The notes below the pieces were generated by a model, which saw only the letters and a program-made list of their open reading frames with translations, was not told the DNA's origin and made no database searches. A stretch of DNA of 64,000 bases from Burkholderiales bacterium (GTDB taxonomy: Bacteria; Pseudomonadota; Gammaproteobacteria; Burkholderiales; Casimicrobiaceae), in NCBI GenBank assembly GCA_025354165.1, contig JANXNI010000052.1, forward strand, positions 82,191 through 146,190, written 5' to 3'. A program made the translations under genes and the position numbers. Positions 36,703 to 45,387 of this stretch are shown here, piece by piece. Position 1 is the stretch's first letter, and every line of letters begins with the position of its first letter.

Positions 36703-37364
36703 CAGCCCGCAGCTTTTTGCGAAGTGGGCACTGATTGCGTCGAAAGATACTGTGCATACGCTAGGGCCGCTTCCATCTCCGCGTAGTCGAAGATGCGCAC
36801 CAGGCGACCGCGACTGTCGACAACCAACAGTGCTGCGTTGTGCTCGAAACCGCCCATGCCATCGGGAATGACGACAACATCAAAGCTGCCGAGTAAATTC
36901 GCAAGCCCTTCAGCGTTAATCGGCGCAGCGAACCGCCAGCGTGCGGGATCGGCATTCAGGCTTTTCCCGTACCCTGCCAACACGGCGGGCGTGTCGTGCC
37001 CGGGATCGAAGCTGATCGAAAGCAGCTGCACTCGCGGAGCCGCAGTGCTTTCCGGCCGAGGTAGCGCCGCCAGCGTTGACTGCATTTGCTGAAACGTACT
37101 GCCCAACGCTAGACACACGGTCGTGCAGCGGGTGTAAACGAAGTCGATGATGGTAACTTGCCCGTCGTGCTTGACTAACGCAGGCAACGAGGCATCAATC
37201 TCCGGACCACGCAGCGCAACACTCGGCGCCGGTACTTCGGCGCGGGCGACGTGAAGCCTGCGCGCGCCTTCTGCTGTCCAGACGTTGAAGTCCAGCGTGA
37301 GCCATGAGCCGACCACGAACGCCGCAAGCGCCGCCAAAGCCGTGACGCTGGCCGTGCGCCACAT
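36702..37364 (-). CDS. SCO family copper chaperone
   Basis: A 220-residue thioredoxin-fold protein with an N-terminal membrane anchor (about 7–27). The copper-binding CxxxC is in YTRCTTVCLALG near residue 85, and the distal histidine is in GGFEHNAALLVVD near residue 182. SCO proteins deliver copper to the CuA or CuB sites of oxidases. Its end and start each overlap the adjacent genes by one base, so it is in the same operon. Confidence 0.9.
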   Translation of the reverse strand: MWRTASVTALAALAAFVVGSWLTLDFNVWTAEGARRLHVARAEVPAPSVALRGPEIDASLPALVKHDGQVTIIDFVYTRCTTVCLALGSTFQQMQSTLAALPRPESTAAPRVQLLSISFDPGHDTPAVLAGYGKSLNADPARWRFAAPINAEGLANLLGSFDVVVIPDGMGGFEHNAALLVVDSRGRLVRIFDYAEMEAALAYAQYLSTQSVPTSQKAAG

Positions 37365-38038
37365 TACTTTGCAGCCGCCAGTGCCTTGAGTGCTGCGCCT
37401 CCATCAAATGGCGTATCACGCGTACTCACCTTACGTTCTGCCGTCACTGCGTCGGTGGTGACGGGTTTTGCCGTGTTTGACCATTGCGAACGGATGTGCG
37501 TTGCCACCGCGGCAAGCTCGGCATCGCTAAGTTGTTTGAACGCAGGCATCACGCCTTTGTAGGATGTGCCAAGCACTTCAATCTCGCCGCTAATTCCGTG
37601 CAGCAGAATGTTGATTACAGTACGCTCGTCACCTCGGACCCACTCTGAGCCATCGAGGGGAGGGAAGAGACCTGGCAAGCCTTTGCCCGTTGCCTGATGG
37701 CAAGCGACGCAGTTGCCATTAAAAAGCGCCTTGCCATCGGCTGCTGCCGTGGCTGCGCCGGGTGCGCCCGGCTTCGCAGCGCGAAGGTCCGCCACCGTAC
37801 GCCGGTCGCCCAGCGTAGCATCGCCGAAAGGGTCGGACATCAGCACGTATCCGGCACCGAAAAGCACCATCACCAGCGTGACGGCGGCAGCAAGGAGCGG
37901 CATCGGTTGCACCCGTTCCGACGGGTCGGCATTCTCCCGCTGCTGGGCGGGTGCATGACCCGGGGTTGCGGTCGATGCATGAGCTACTGGTGGTCCGATG
38001 GGGCCTGCGGGCGGCGTGGGTTTGGAGTCGATAGTCAT
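37364..38038 (-). CDS. Membrane-anchored monoheme cytochrome c
   Basis: A 224-residue protein with a Pro-rich cytoplasmic N-terminus, a membrane helix at about residues 47–67, and one class I cytochrome c domain (heme motif CVACH near residue 110, axial methionine in GVMPAFKQLSD). It stands where ccoP would be expected but has one heme motif instead of two. It probably passes electrons to the CcoNO pair. A GAGGAGA site precedes the ATG. Confidence 0.87.
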   Translation of the reverse strand: MTIDSKPTPPAGPIGPPVAHASTATPGHAPAQQRENADPSERVQPMPLLAAAVTLVMVLFGAGYVLMSDPFGDATLGDRRTVADLRAAKPGAPGAATAAADGKALFNGNCVACHQATGKGLPGLFPPLDGSEWVRGDERTVINILLHGISGEIEVLGTSYKGVMPAFKQLSDAELAAVATHIRSQWSNTAKPVTTDAVTAERKVSTRDTPFDGGAALKALAAAK

Positions 38039-38056
38039 CGTGGTCTCCTCGGTTGC

Positions 38057-38647
38057 CTAAGGCGTATCCGGGGCAGGCAGCACCGGATAGGTGTGATCAA
38101 GCGCCTGTAGATACTTCACCAGATCCAGCGCGTCTTGCGAAGCAACGACCACCTTGCCGACTGGCGCGTAGTTAGGCGGTAGCGCTACGGTCTGATCGCC
38201 CGTCTCGGCGGCGTCCTTCAGGCGGAACAAAAATGGATAGGCAGGCATGATCGACTCGGGCACATACGCACGCGGCTGATACAGGTGCCCCAAATGCCAG
38301 TCCTTGCTCGGCTGCCGTGCGCCGATGTTGAACAAATCGGGGCCTGTGCGCATCGTACCCAGCAGGTGCGGCTTGTCGTAGACATAATCGGCGGGCACAG
38401 AAGGCCTGCCCCAACCGCGCGAGAAGTCGGGAGCGAGGTTGCGATCACGTGGCTGCTGGCTATGGCAGTAGACGCAGCCGTTGGCGACATAGACGGCTCG
38501 TCCATTTAGCTGCTGTTCGGTGTAGGGCTTGAGTGCGGCCGGTGCCTTCAGGTCACGCACCTGGATGTAGGGCAGCACGACAAGCGCGGCGGTGGCGACC
38601 GCCAATGCCACCATCGCACCCGAGGCAAGCTTAAGTTCATTTTCCAT
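38057..38647 (-). CDS. ccoO: cbb3-type cytochrome oxidase subunit II
   Basis: Monoheme membrane cytochrome c that feeds electrons to CcoN. The 196 residues have an N-terminal helix (about 12–32), the heme motif in ANGCVYCHSQQPRD near residue 58, and the CcoO-type segment RTGPDLFNIGAR with the axial-methionine region SIMPAYPFLF. It overlaps the end of ccoN by 11 bases. Confidence 0.9.
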   Translation of the reverse strand: MENELKLASGAMVALAVATAALVVLPYIQVRDLKAPAALKPYTEQQLNGRAVYVANGCVYCHSQQPRDRNLAPDFSRGWGRPSVPADYVYDKPHLLGTMRTGPDLFNIGARQPSKDWHLGHLYQPRAYVPESIMPAYPFLFRLKDAAETGDQTVALPPNYAPVGKVVVASQDALDLVKYLQALDHTYPVLPAPDTP

Positions 38648-40277
38648 GAGCTAACTCCTTCGTTTGCCAGAACAGTGCGGCACCGGTGCGGTGTGGGCCG
38701 AAGCGCAGGGCCATCGCAAAGAAATGGCCGACGAACACCAGGTGTCCGAGCGTCATCAACACGCCGCCGACGCTGCGCGACTTGAGCCACGGCACGGTTA
38801 ACGTCATGGATTCGTTGAACGAGCGTGCAGCATCGAGCATCGCCATGCCTTGCAGCCAGCCGCCGATACTGAGGCCGACAAAGTAGATTGCCATGCCCAG
38901 CGCGGCAAGCCAGAAATGCAGCGTGATAAGCCGTGGGTACGGCCACTCCCAGTCCAGCACTCGCGGCAGCATGAAATAGATGGCACCGAACATGACCATC
39001 GACACGAACGCATACATGCCAAGGTGAGCGTGGGCGACGGTGAAGTGGGTGAAGTGAGTCACTGCGTTGACGCTGCGTAACGCTTCAAATGATCCCTGAA
39101 CGGACGACGCCAGATACATCAGCCCACCAAACATCATGAATCGCAGCGTCGGCGAATAACGCGCCAAATGCATCTGCCCTTTGAGCGTCCCCTTCATGTT
39201 GATCGTGAAGGCGATCACCGGGATGATCATCATCACGCTCTGCACGATTGACAGCGTCGTCAGCCAGCCGGGCACCGGCCCACCGATCAGGTGGTGGCCG
39301 CCGACCTGTCCGTAAAAGAAGGCGAGCGTCCAGAAGCCCAGTAGCGACAAGTTGTACGACACCACCGGTCGTCCGATGATCTTCGGTAGAAAGTAATAGA
39401 TCGCACCGACCGACACCGGTGTAAACCATAAGCCGAGCGCATTGTGACCGTACCACCAGTTGGTAGTGGCCTGTTGGACGCCCGTGTGTACGCCCGGCAG
39501 ATTGGCTACACCGAAAAGAACGGCGAACCAGAGCAGGGCCGCGACCATGTACCAGACGCTGACATAGAGATGTTCAACGCGGCGGTTGACCAGCGTATAG
39601 AGCGCCGACAGGATGACGAGTGCGAATCCCGCAAAAATAAAAATATCGATCTGCCACGGAATCTCTAAAAACTCCATACCGTCTGTCCACCCGGCGGCAA
39701 TCGCGCCGATGCCTGCGGTGATACCGGCGTTGATAAACGTGCCGCCGAGCATCGCCCAGATGGCGCCGTGCAGTCGAGTACGTAGCAGCCGCGGCAGCAC
39801 CCAGAGAATCACGGCAAGTGCCGCGTTGGACGACCACCCGTAGATCACTGCATTGAGGTGAATCGTCCGAATGCGGCCGAAGCCCAGCCACGCCTGCTGC
39901 ACCAACCAATCGGGCTCGTGCAACTTAATCGAGGAAATCAGGCCAGCGAGCGAACCAATCAGCAACCAGAAGCAGGCAAACGCGATGAACATGAAAACCG
40001 GGAAGGCGCTGGAACGATCCGCATCAACGCGATCCGCTATCTCTGCTGCGTCGACCGCCGATACGGCATCGGGGTGCGCTGCCGCTTGCATTTTGTGCTG
40101 CTCGTCGCCTGCGAGCGCGGGGTCATCGATTTTTCCGACTTCGCCGCGCGCAAAGATGACCGACGCAGCGGCGGGATTTTCGACCAGCAGTCCCTTTCGC
40201 AGTGACCAGATGAACCCGAAAAGCCCGATGATCGAGAGCAGGAAGGCCCCTAAGAGACTCAGTATGGCGCTGTCCAT
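38637..40277 (-). CDS. ccoN: cbb3-type cytochrome oxidase subunit I with CcoS-like N-terminus
   Basis: Catalytic subunit of a C-family heme-copper oxidase, reducing oxygen at low concentrations. I chose the ATG at 40277 because it overlaps the stop of a short leader ORF (TAATG); a GTG at 40286 is in frame. Residues 1–50 look like CcoS/FixS: one helix, then FIWSLRKGLL and an acidic IDDPAL segment. The CcoN body has about 12 helices, with heme and CuB ligands in WWYGHNALGLWFTP, GGHHLIGGPVPGW and FTVAHAHLGMYAF. The absence of the NorB glutamate pattern argues against a nitric oxide reductase. Confidence 0.9.
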   Translation of the reverse strand: MDSAILSLLGAFLLSIIGLFGFIWSLRKGLLVENPAAASVIFARGEVGKIDDPALAGDEQHKMQAAAHPDAVSAVDAAEIADRVDADRSSAFPVFMFIAFACFWLLIGSLAGLISSIKLHEPDWLVQQAWLGFGRIRTIHLNAVIYGWSSNAALAVILWVLPRLLRTRLHGAIWAMLGGTFINAGITAGIGAIAAGWTDGMEFLEIPWQIDIFIFAGFALVILSALYTLVNRRVEHLYVSVWYMVAALLWFAVLFGVANLPGVHTGVQQATTNWWYGHNALGLWFTPVSVGAIYYFLPKIIGRPVVSYNLSLLGFWTLAFFYGQVGGHHLIGGPVPGWLTTLSIVQSVMMIIPVIAFTINMKGTLKGQMHLARYSPTLRFMMFGGLMYLASSVQGSFEALRSVNAVTHFTHFTVAHAHLGMYAFVSMVMFGAIYFMLPRVLDWEWPYPRLITLHFWLAALGMAIYFVGLSIGGWLQGMAMLDAARSFNESMTLTVPWLKSRSVGGVLMTLGHLVFVGHFFAMALRFGPHRTGAALFWQTKELAHGK

Positions 40278-40324
40278 TATGGCCACCGCCCGGGTGCGCT
40301 AAGTGTCGTCATTTCCAGACTCAT
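40277..40324 (-). CDS. Leader ORF of 15 codons before ccoN
   Basis: ATG, 15 codons (MSLEMTTLSAPGRWP) and TAA. An AGGAG site lies six bases before its ATG, stronger than anything directly ahead of ccoN. Its stop overlaps the ccoN ATG by one base, so ribosomes ending here could reinitiate on ccoN. Translation is predicted, not shown. Confidence 0.45.
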   Translation of the reverse strand: MSLEMTTLSAPGRWP

Positions 40325-40484
40325 CGCATGCTCCTAGATCAATACATTCGTAGTGTAGTACCGACGCTTCGCTTCGTTTCATGGGTGCGGTAATGGCACC
40401 TTGCCGCAGCGCGAACGCGCAAAAAATACGTGTTTATTCAAGCGGCGGTAGCGCGCAGGCCCGGCTTCAACAACACGCCGTCGC

Positions 40485-40943
40485 TCATGTCACGCCCTTA
40501 CGATGCAGCGCGACTGTGTGGATCGAGGCGGTCGTGCATCCTGTGCGTGTCGGCAGGATATCCGCCAAAGTGAATTCGTCGAGGTGCGCCAGAAAACGCT
40601 GTAGCGCTCCGTCCAATACACCCGCCAATCCGCAGCTGCCAGTAATCACGCAAGCGTTGTTGGTTCCGAAACACTCGACCAGATCAAAGTCCGGTTCGAC
40701 GCTGCGCACGAACGCACCCAGATTGATGTTTTCAGGGGACTGCGCCAATCGCATACCGCCGCCTTTGCCGCGAACGGTGGTGACCCAACCGCGCAGTCCA
40801 AGCTGGTGCGTAATCTTCATAAGATGCGCTTCTGAAATGGCATACGTCTCGGCGATTTCGGCAATCGTGCAAAGGCGGTCGGAGTGCTGCGCGACGTGCA
40901 TCAGCAGTCGCATTGCATAGTCGGTCATCGTGGTTAAGCGCAT
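40485..40943 (-). CDS. nsrR: Rrf2-family regulator NsrR
   Basis: Iron-sulfur repressor that senses nitric oxide. The ATG at 40943 gives MRLTTMTDYAMRLLMHVAQ, the family start, and 152 residues. The winged helix covers about residues 10–75 (ISEAHLMKITHQLGLRGWV). Three cysteines that bind the cluster lie in VECFGTNNACVITGSCGL. It is the last gene of a globin–nnrS–nsrR operon preceded by an NsrR-type operator, which supports this identity over IscR or RsrR. Confidence 0.9.
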   Translation of the reverse strand: MRLTTMTDYAMRLLMHVAQHSDRLCTIAEIAETYAISEAHLMKITHQLGLRGWVTTVRGKGGGMRLAQSPENINLGAFVRSVEPDFDLVECFGTNNACVITGSCGLAGVLDGALQRFLAHLDEFTLADILPTRTGCTTASIHTVALHRKGVT

Positions 40944-40956
40944 CGCGAACTCCTGA

Positions 40957-42210
40957 TCATTGGCGAGTGCTCTGGCCGAGCGCAGCGTTCGCGCTCGGCG
41001 ACACAATCGGCTTCGATAGGGGGGCGTAGATGCGAGCGCGAATCAACATGGGAAAGAAACGCCAAAGGTAGAGCGTGAATGCGAGCACCCAAGCTGCGGC
41101 TGACATTTGTAGTGCCCGCTGCGCAAATTCCGAAGGTAGCAGCGCCAGCAGGCGCAGCCCTGCGGCAGTGATCACCAGCACATAGGCGGTGACCATGCTC
41201 CCGTCTGTTCGCAGAGGCCGTCCGAGGTGACCCAGCGCGGTGCGCGTCACCATGCCGATAATCAACACCGAAAAGCCCGCCACCCCGATCACATGTACCG
41301 ACCAGGCCGCGCGCTCGACCCATCCGGCTGCCTGGGCTGCGGCAACGAGTAGCCCCACGCCAAGCGAGCCGTAGCCCAAGTAGAGGATCCAAAGCAGCGG
41401 TTCGCGGCGTACGGCCCAAGGTTTCCATGAGATTGTTTGCACCAGCGCGAGGAGGCCCGCAATTGCGAGGCTGATTGCCATGAACTCGGTGAGGTTTAGC
41501 AATCCGAAGGCGACGGCAAGCGCGCAGGCAGCCAACTGCCATTGGCCGCTTTGCGTGAGCATAGGAATCTGAAGGCCCGGCGTCGCACGCATCGCGAAGA
41601 AAGGGATGACCCGGCGTGCCACTAAAAGGGCGACCAACGCCATGCAGAGAAGGCCGGTGCGCAGGCGCTCCATGACGAGCGCGTAATCACCTTGCCATAC
41701 GGCAGCAAGGTACAAGCCGTCGATGATTCCGAGGCCGAGCACCAAGAGCGGTACGCCGTAGTTGCGCTGACTTCGCGTCTTGTAGATGCATCGACCCATC
41801 GCCAGCGCCGCCCACACGAAAAACGCGACTTCGCTGCACGCGCCGACCCCGAATGCACTCGGGTACGGCGCGAGATAGGCCAGACGTGCCATCACCCAGA
41901 GTGCAGCAAGGACGCCGAGGCGATGATCGCTCAATGGGTTGACGCCCGTCCAGGTGTTAACCGCTGTGAGCAGGAAACCAACGGCGATGGTGGCAATGAA
42001 TCCCCACAACATTTCGTGAGCATGCCAAAGCACTCCCGAAAGCGGCCCGTTCAGCCATGAGGGGGCGTATACCCATAGCGCAATCGAGACTGCCGCCCAT
42101 AGGCAGCCTCCGATATAAAGCGGGCGAAATGCCAGCTCCAGAAAGGCACGCCACTGCGGTGCAGCCAGCTTGCCGCGAGTCGGCTCCTCGATCTGCAGGT
42201 ACTCAGTCAT
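40957..42210 (-). CDS. nnrS: NnrS family membrane protein
   Basis: A 417-residue heme- and copper-containing membrane protein of the NnrS family, linked to nitric oxide resistance. About 12 helices are visible. Conserved histidines lie in WHAHEMLWGF, near residue 65, and in the C-terminal half around VHVIGVAGFSVLIIGMVTR. It starts eight bases inside the globin gene and ends 14 bases before nsrR. The operator upstream of the globin gene indicates release by nitric oxide. Confidence 0.9.
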   Translation of the reverse strand: MTEYLQIEEPTRGKLAAPQWRAFLELAFRPLYIGGCLWAAVSIALWVYAPSWLNGPLSGVLWHAHEMLWGFIATIAVGFLLTAVNTWTGVNPLSDHRLGVLAALWVMARLAYLAPYPSAFGVGACSEVAFFVWAALAMGRCIYKTRSQRNYGVPLLVLGLGIIDGLYLAAVWQGDYALVMERLRTGLLCMALVALLVARRVIPFFAMRATPGLQIPMLTQSGQWQLAACALAVAFGLLNLTEFMAISLAIAGLLALVQTISWKPWAVRREPLLWILYLGYGSLGVGLLVAAAQAAGWVERAAWSVHVIGVAGFSVLIIGMVTRTALGHLGRPLRTDGSMVTAYVLVITAAGLRLLALLPSEFAQRALQMSAAAWVLAFTLYLWRFFPMLIRARIYAPLSKPIVSPSANAALGQSTRQ

Positions 42211-42604
42211 GAGCTAACTCACCCGGCATTGCTTCAGGATGATGACTCACTTGATAGCCGTACCAAAGGCTTCGCGCAACCCGCTGTGCCATCGCGTTAG
42301 CCTGTTCGCGCATCACCGGATTGGGCTGTGCGGCGGTTGTCTTGCGAAAGAGTGTGAGCCAGCGCTGGAATAGTTCAGCGCTCAAGCCGGGCAGGGCGAT
42401 GTGCTTGGGCATGGGCGTGCCGGCGAAGCGGCCGGTGCGACGCAATAGTGATGACCAAAAATCGACAAGCTTCGCAAGATGCGAATCCCAATCGTGGATG
42501 TGACGGTCAAAGATCGGGCCCAACATCTCGTCGCGCCGTACGGATGAATAGAAGGTGTGCACGAGCTGCGCAATTTCTGCTTCGGTGCAGACGTTTTCGA
42601 CCAT
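42203..42604 (-). CDS. Group III truncated hemoglobin
   Basis: A 133-residue globin, starting at the ATG at 42604 after an AGGAAGGG site. It shows the group III pattern: short helices with FYSSVRRDEMLGPIFDRHI, FWSSLLRRTGRFAGTPMPKH and HIALPGLSAELFQRWLTLF, the proximal histidine being in the PMPKH-ALPGL region. These proteins bind oxygen or nitric oxide. First gene of the operon with nnrS and nsrR. Confidence 0.87.
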   Translation of the reverse strand: MVENVCTEAEIAQLVHTFYSSVRRDEMLGPIFDRHIHDWDSHLAKLVDFWSSLLRRTGRFAGTPMPKHIALPGLSAELFQRWLTLFRKTTAAQPNPVMREQANAMAQRVARSLWYGYQVSHHPEAMPGELAHD

Positions 42605-42646
42605 GAGACCCTTCCTGTGGCAGGTGCCAGACAAACAGAAAAATTA

Positions 42647-42669
42647 AAGATTTATGTGCAATATATCTT
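42647..42669. promoter_or_regulatory. NsrR operator of the globin–nnrS–nsrR operon
   Basis: AAGATTTAT and ATATATCTT are arranged as a 23-bp inverted repeat with a 5-base spacer. Eight of nine arm positions match, and the outer AAGAT/ATCTT agree with the established NsrR consensus. It lies about 43 bases upstream of the globin start, where it would cover the promoter. Confidence 0.82.
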
Positions 42670-42826
42670 ATAGCCACGTCGGCGGCGGGTTTCAGGTGCG
42701 GCGTTTAGATGTGATCGAACCACTACGAAAAAATCTTGTCGCTCACGTATGAGCCTTTCACCGTGCAATCGATAGCCTTTGCAATGCTTGGCAAGAACAC
42801 CGCATCGCCATCATGCGCTAAAAAAA

Positions 42827-42851
42827 CAAAAAAAATACCGCCCGGAGGCGG
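42827..42851 (-). terminator. Terminator downstream of the DUF1328 gene
   Basis: On the minus strand CCGCC, a 4-base loop and GGCGG are followed by TATTTTTTTT. It lies about 100 bases downstream of the DUF1328 stop. The rest of 42670–42952 shows no gene I can support. Confidence 0.75.
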
Positions 42852-42952
42852 CGAGAGGGGAGGAGGAGGCGGCGGTTTACAACGTATTGACCGGAAGGTG
42901 CTACTGGTTTGCCTGTGGAGGAACTACTGCACCGGATTTGGGTAGACGAGCG

Positions 42953-43111
42953 CTAGCGCCTCAGGCTAAACAAAAAAGTGACGGCGGCGACGATCAGGAA
43001 TAGGTAGAACAGAATCTTCGCAATGCCTGCTGCCCCGACGGCGATCCCCCCGAATCCAAATACTGCAGCGATGAGTGCGATGACCAAAAAAACTACGGCG
43101 TAATGCAACAT
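42953..43111 (-). CDS. DUF1328 small membrane protein
   Basis: A 52-residue protein of the DUF1328/YtjA family with two hydrophobic helices ([20 protein letters not shown] and later [18 protein letters not shown]). I chose the ATG at 43111, after a GGGAG site, because MLHYAVVF is the family start. Function is unknown; members are often found with general-stress genes, which agrees with the neighbours here. Confidence 0.88.
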   Translation of the reverse strand: MLHYAVVFLVIALIAAVFGFGGIAVGAAGIAKILFYLFLIVAAVTFLFSLRR

Positions 43112-43246
43112 GATTAACTCCCTGTTTATTGACGGCTGCCAAAGCAACGCGATAGAGAGAAGTTAATAAGGTAAGGTGCGCGCTGACATAGGCGCTGCGC
43201 GACACATTTAGTAGGTCAGCGTTGCGCCCGTTCTGTAGTCCGACGC

Positions 43247-44626
43247 CTACGTTGCGATGGCCGCGACTTTGGGGATCACCGCTTCGATTCGAGTGCCCGT
43301 TTGAGGACTTGAATTGACAGTGAGATTACCTCTCAGCGCGCCAATGCGGTGACGCATACCAGTGAGGCCGTGCGTACTTGCCGTTCGCGCCGAGACGTCG
43401 AAGCCCTGACCGTTGTCCGACACCGACACTTCAACGTGGCCCGAGTATTCGTGCAGCGTTATCACCACTTCGCTGGCTTTGGCATACTTTGTAACGTTGG
43501 TAAGTGATTCCTGCACCAACCTGAAAATTGTCAATTCAGCTTCGTCCGACAGCTCAACATCCTCAACGTTAAGCGTGACCGCAATCTCGGATCTTTCGCG
43601 ATAGTCGCGTGCCAAAACTTCTAGCGCCGCCGTCAGCCCCAGATTGGAAAGCGATGACGGCCGCAAGTCCTCAATGATGCGCCGTTTCAGCTTCACCACT
43701 TCGTTGATCGTCTCGTTCAAATGAGCTAATCGAGCGATCGCTTTATCGCTGCCGGGCGGCAGACTGCCCTTTGTGCGGGCAATGTCAAGTTTCGCAGCGG
43801 TGAGCATTGCACCAAGCTCGTCATGCAGTTCTCGAGCCAGCAGTTCACGTTCTTTTTCCTGCACAGTTTGCAGGTGGGTGGCCAGCTCGGTGAGGGCATC
43901 GGTGCGCTCGTGCACCAGCGCGTCGAGTCGCTTGGCTTCACTGGCCAACGACATCTTTTCGCGTTGTGCCAGTCGTTCGACCTCCCGCGTTTTACGCAAA
44001 TATTGATAGAACGCAAACACGCCGAGAAGCGCGGTCAACGCGATTCCGATGCGTGATAAATCCAGGCTGCTATGAATTTTTTTAAAGTTATCGGTCATTT
44101 CCGCCGTAGCAGCGCCCAACAATTCGGTAGCGGAAGCACGCACAATGTCCATCTGTGCGTTTCCTACACCGGTCTCGAGCACAGCTAACCATTTCTCTGC
44201 GTCAAAGCTCACGTCGCGCAGCTTGATCGATACATCCATCTCGCCCATCTTGCGCGAAATCGCACGCGACAAGTTGGCAAATGCCTGAAGAGACTTCGGT
44301 TCGGCCAAGTACTCGGTACGCAGTTTGTCGAGCGTTATGGTGACGGATCCGGCGGCTACGTTGTAGGGCTCAAGATATCTTTTTTGACCCGTCAACAAAT
44401 AGCCGCGTTGACTGGTCTCAGCGTCGAGCATTTGTTGCAGCAAAAGACCAATGGTCGCTCGCTTTCGTTGGGCCTCGCTCGCGTGCAGCGCCGCTTCATT
44501 GGCCTGACGGAAGCCCAATTCGTTAATCGCCATTAACGCCGCGACTACCGCCAGAGCCAAGGCCAAAGGGAACAAATAATTGCTTCGCAGGAACTCGACA
44601 ATGGCAGGTGCGCGAAGGGTTTTCAT
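43247..44626 (-). CDS. Sensor histidine kinase with CHASE3 domain (NarX/UhpB type)
   Basis: A 459-residue membrane kinase. Helix one lies at about residues 13–32. A CHASE3 sensory domain follows (DAETSQRGYLLTGQKRYLEPY), then a second helix at about 190–210, a coiled coil, a HisKA_3 dimerisation domain with the phospho-accepting histidine in LARELHDELGAML near residue 272, and a HATPase domain (LFRLVQESLTNVTKYAKAS-like, then DNGQGFD and GLTGMRHR). It is divergent from a NarL-type response regulator, its likely partner. The signal is unknown. Confidence 0.9.
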   Translation of the reverse strand: MKTLRAPAIVEFLRSNYLFPLALALAVVAALMAINELGFRQANEAALHASEAQRKRATIGLLLQQMLDAETSQRGYLLTGQKRYLEPYNVAAGSVTITLDKLRTEYLAEPKSLQAFANLSRAISRKMGEMDVSIKLRDVSFDAEKWLAVLETGVGNAQMDIVRASATELLGAATAEMTDNFKKIHSSLDLSRIGIALTALLGVFAFYQYLRKTREVERLAQREKMSLASEAKRLDALVHERTDALTELATHLQTVQEKERELLARELHDELGAMLTAAKLDIARTKGSLPPGSDKAIARLAHLNETINEVVKLKRRIIEDLRPSSLSNLGLTAALEVLARDYRERSEIAVTLNVEDVELSDEAELTIFRLVQESLTNVTKYAKASEVVITLHEYSGHVEVSVSDNGQGFDVSARTASTHGLTGMRHRIGALRGNLTVNSSPQTGTRIEAVIPKVAAIAT

Positions 44627-44737
44627 GGGGATCCGATTTTGGAATGACTTGGGTTGGTGTTGAAACGGGAGTCTGTCCTACGTGCACATCGATTCGATTT
44701 GTCTAGACTTCTTCCCATCTAATGCAAATACTCACAA

Positions 44738-45376
44738 ATGATCAAAATCAAGATTGGCCTAGTTGACGACCACGCGATTCTGCGTAAGGGAATCCGCGCC
44801 TTTCTAGAAGAAGACGCAGAATTCGAAGTGGTCGCCGAAGGCAGTTCTGGGCGTGATGCGATCGACATGGTGCGTGATTTTGATCTTGACGTGCTTTTGA
44901 TGGACATCTCTATGCCGGGGCAGTCTGGGTTAGAGGCGCTAGCGATGCTGCGTGCCAAGGCACCTGATGTGGGCATCATTATCTTGAGTAGTTATGCCGA
45001 GGAGCAATACGCTGTCAGCTTGATCCGGCAAGGGGCGAGCGGATATCTGAACAAGCAATGTGAGCCTGACGACATCATTACCGCGATCCGTAGGGTTGCT
45101 AGTGGTCATCGATTCATCACCCCGGAGGTTTCTGAACTGCTGGCGCAGCAGCTCAGTCGACCGGAAGCCGGAGAACTCCATGAAAGGTTGTCGGATCGAG
45201 AAATGCAAGTGTTCACCCGTTTGGCCAAAGGCGATAAAGTGACAGAGATCGGCGACGCCTTATCTTTGAGCGTCAAAACGGTGAGTACGTACCGGACGCG
45301 AATCATGGAAAAGATGGGATTGAATAGCAATAGTGACCTGACGTACTACGCTTTAAAGACAAAGCTCATTGATTAA
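44738..45376 (+). CDS. Response regulator, NarL/FixJ family
   Basis: A 212-residue transcription factor. The receiver domain (about 4–120) has the acidic pair in LVDDH, the phospho-accepting aspartate in VLLMDISMPG near residue 57, and a later GASGYLNK lysine. A LuxR-type helix-turn-helix lies at about 148–205 (LSDREMQVFTRLAKGDKVTEIG then LSVKTVSTYRTRI). It is divergent from the CHASE3 kinase with 111 bases between them, the usual two-component layout. Confidence 0.93.
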   Translation: MIKIKIGLVDDHAILRKGIRAFLEEDAEFEVVAEGSSGRDAIDMVRDFDLDVLLMDISMPGQSGLEALAMLRAKAPDVGIIILSSYAEEQYAVSLIRQGASGYLNKQCEPDDIITAIRRVASGHRFITPEVSELLAQQLSRPEAGELHERLSDREMQVFTRLAKGDKVTEIGDALSLSVKTVSTYRTRIMEKMGLNSNSDLTYYALKTKLID

Positions 45377-45387
45377 GCCGTGTGCAT

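Noticed and set aside
38637..40277. Nitric oxide reductase (NorB) identity for the oxidase subunit, suggested by the nearby NsrR operon
   Set aside because: The motifs WWYGHNALG and GGHHLIGG fit CcoN, and a CcoO gene follows; NorB-type glutamate motifs are not seen.
40325..40484. FNR/ANR box upstream of ccoN
   Set aside because: Only a TTGAT half-site is present; the matching ATCAA at the correct spacing is missing.
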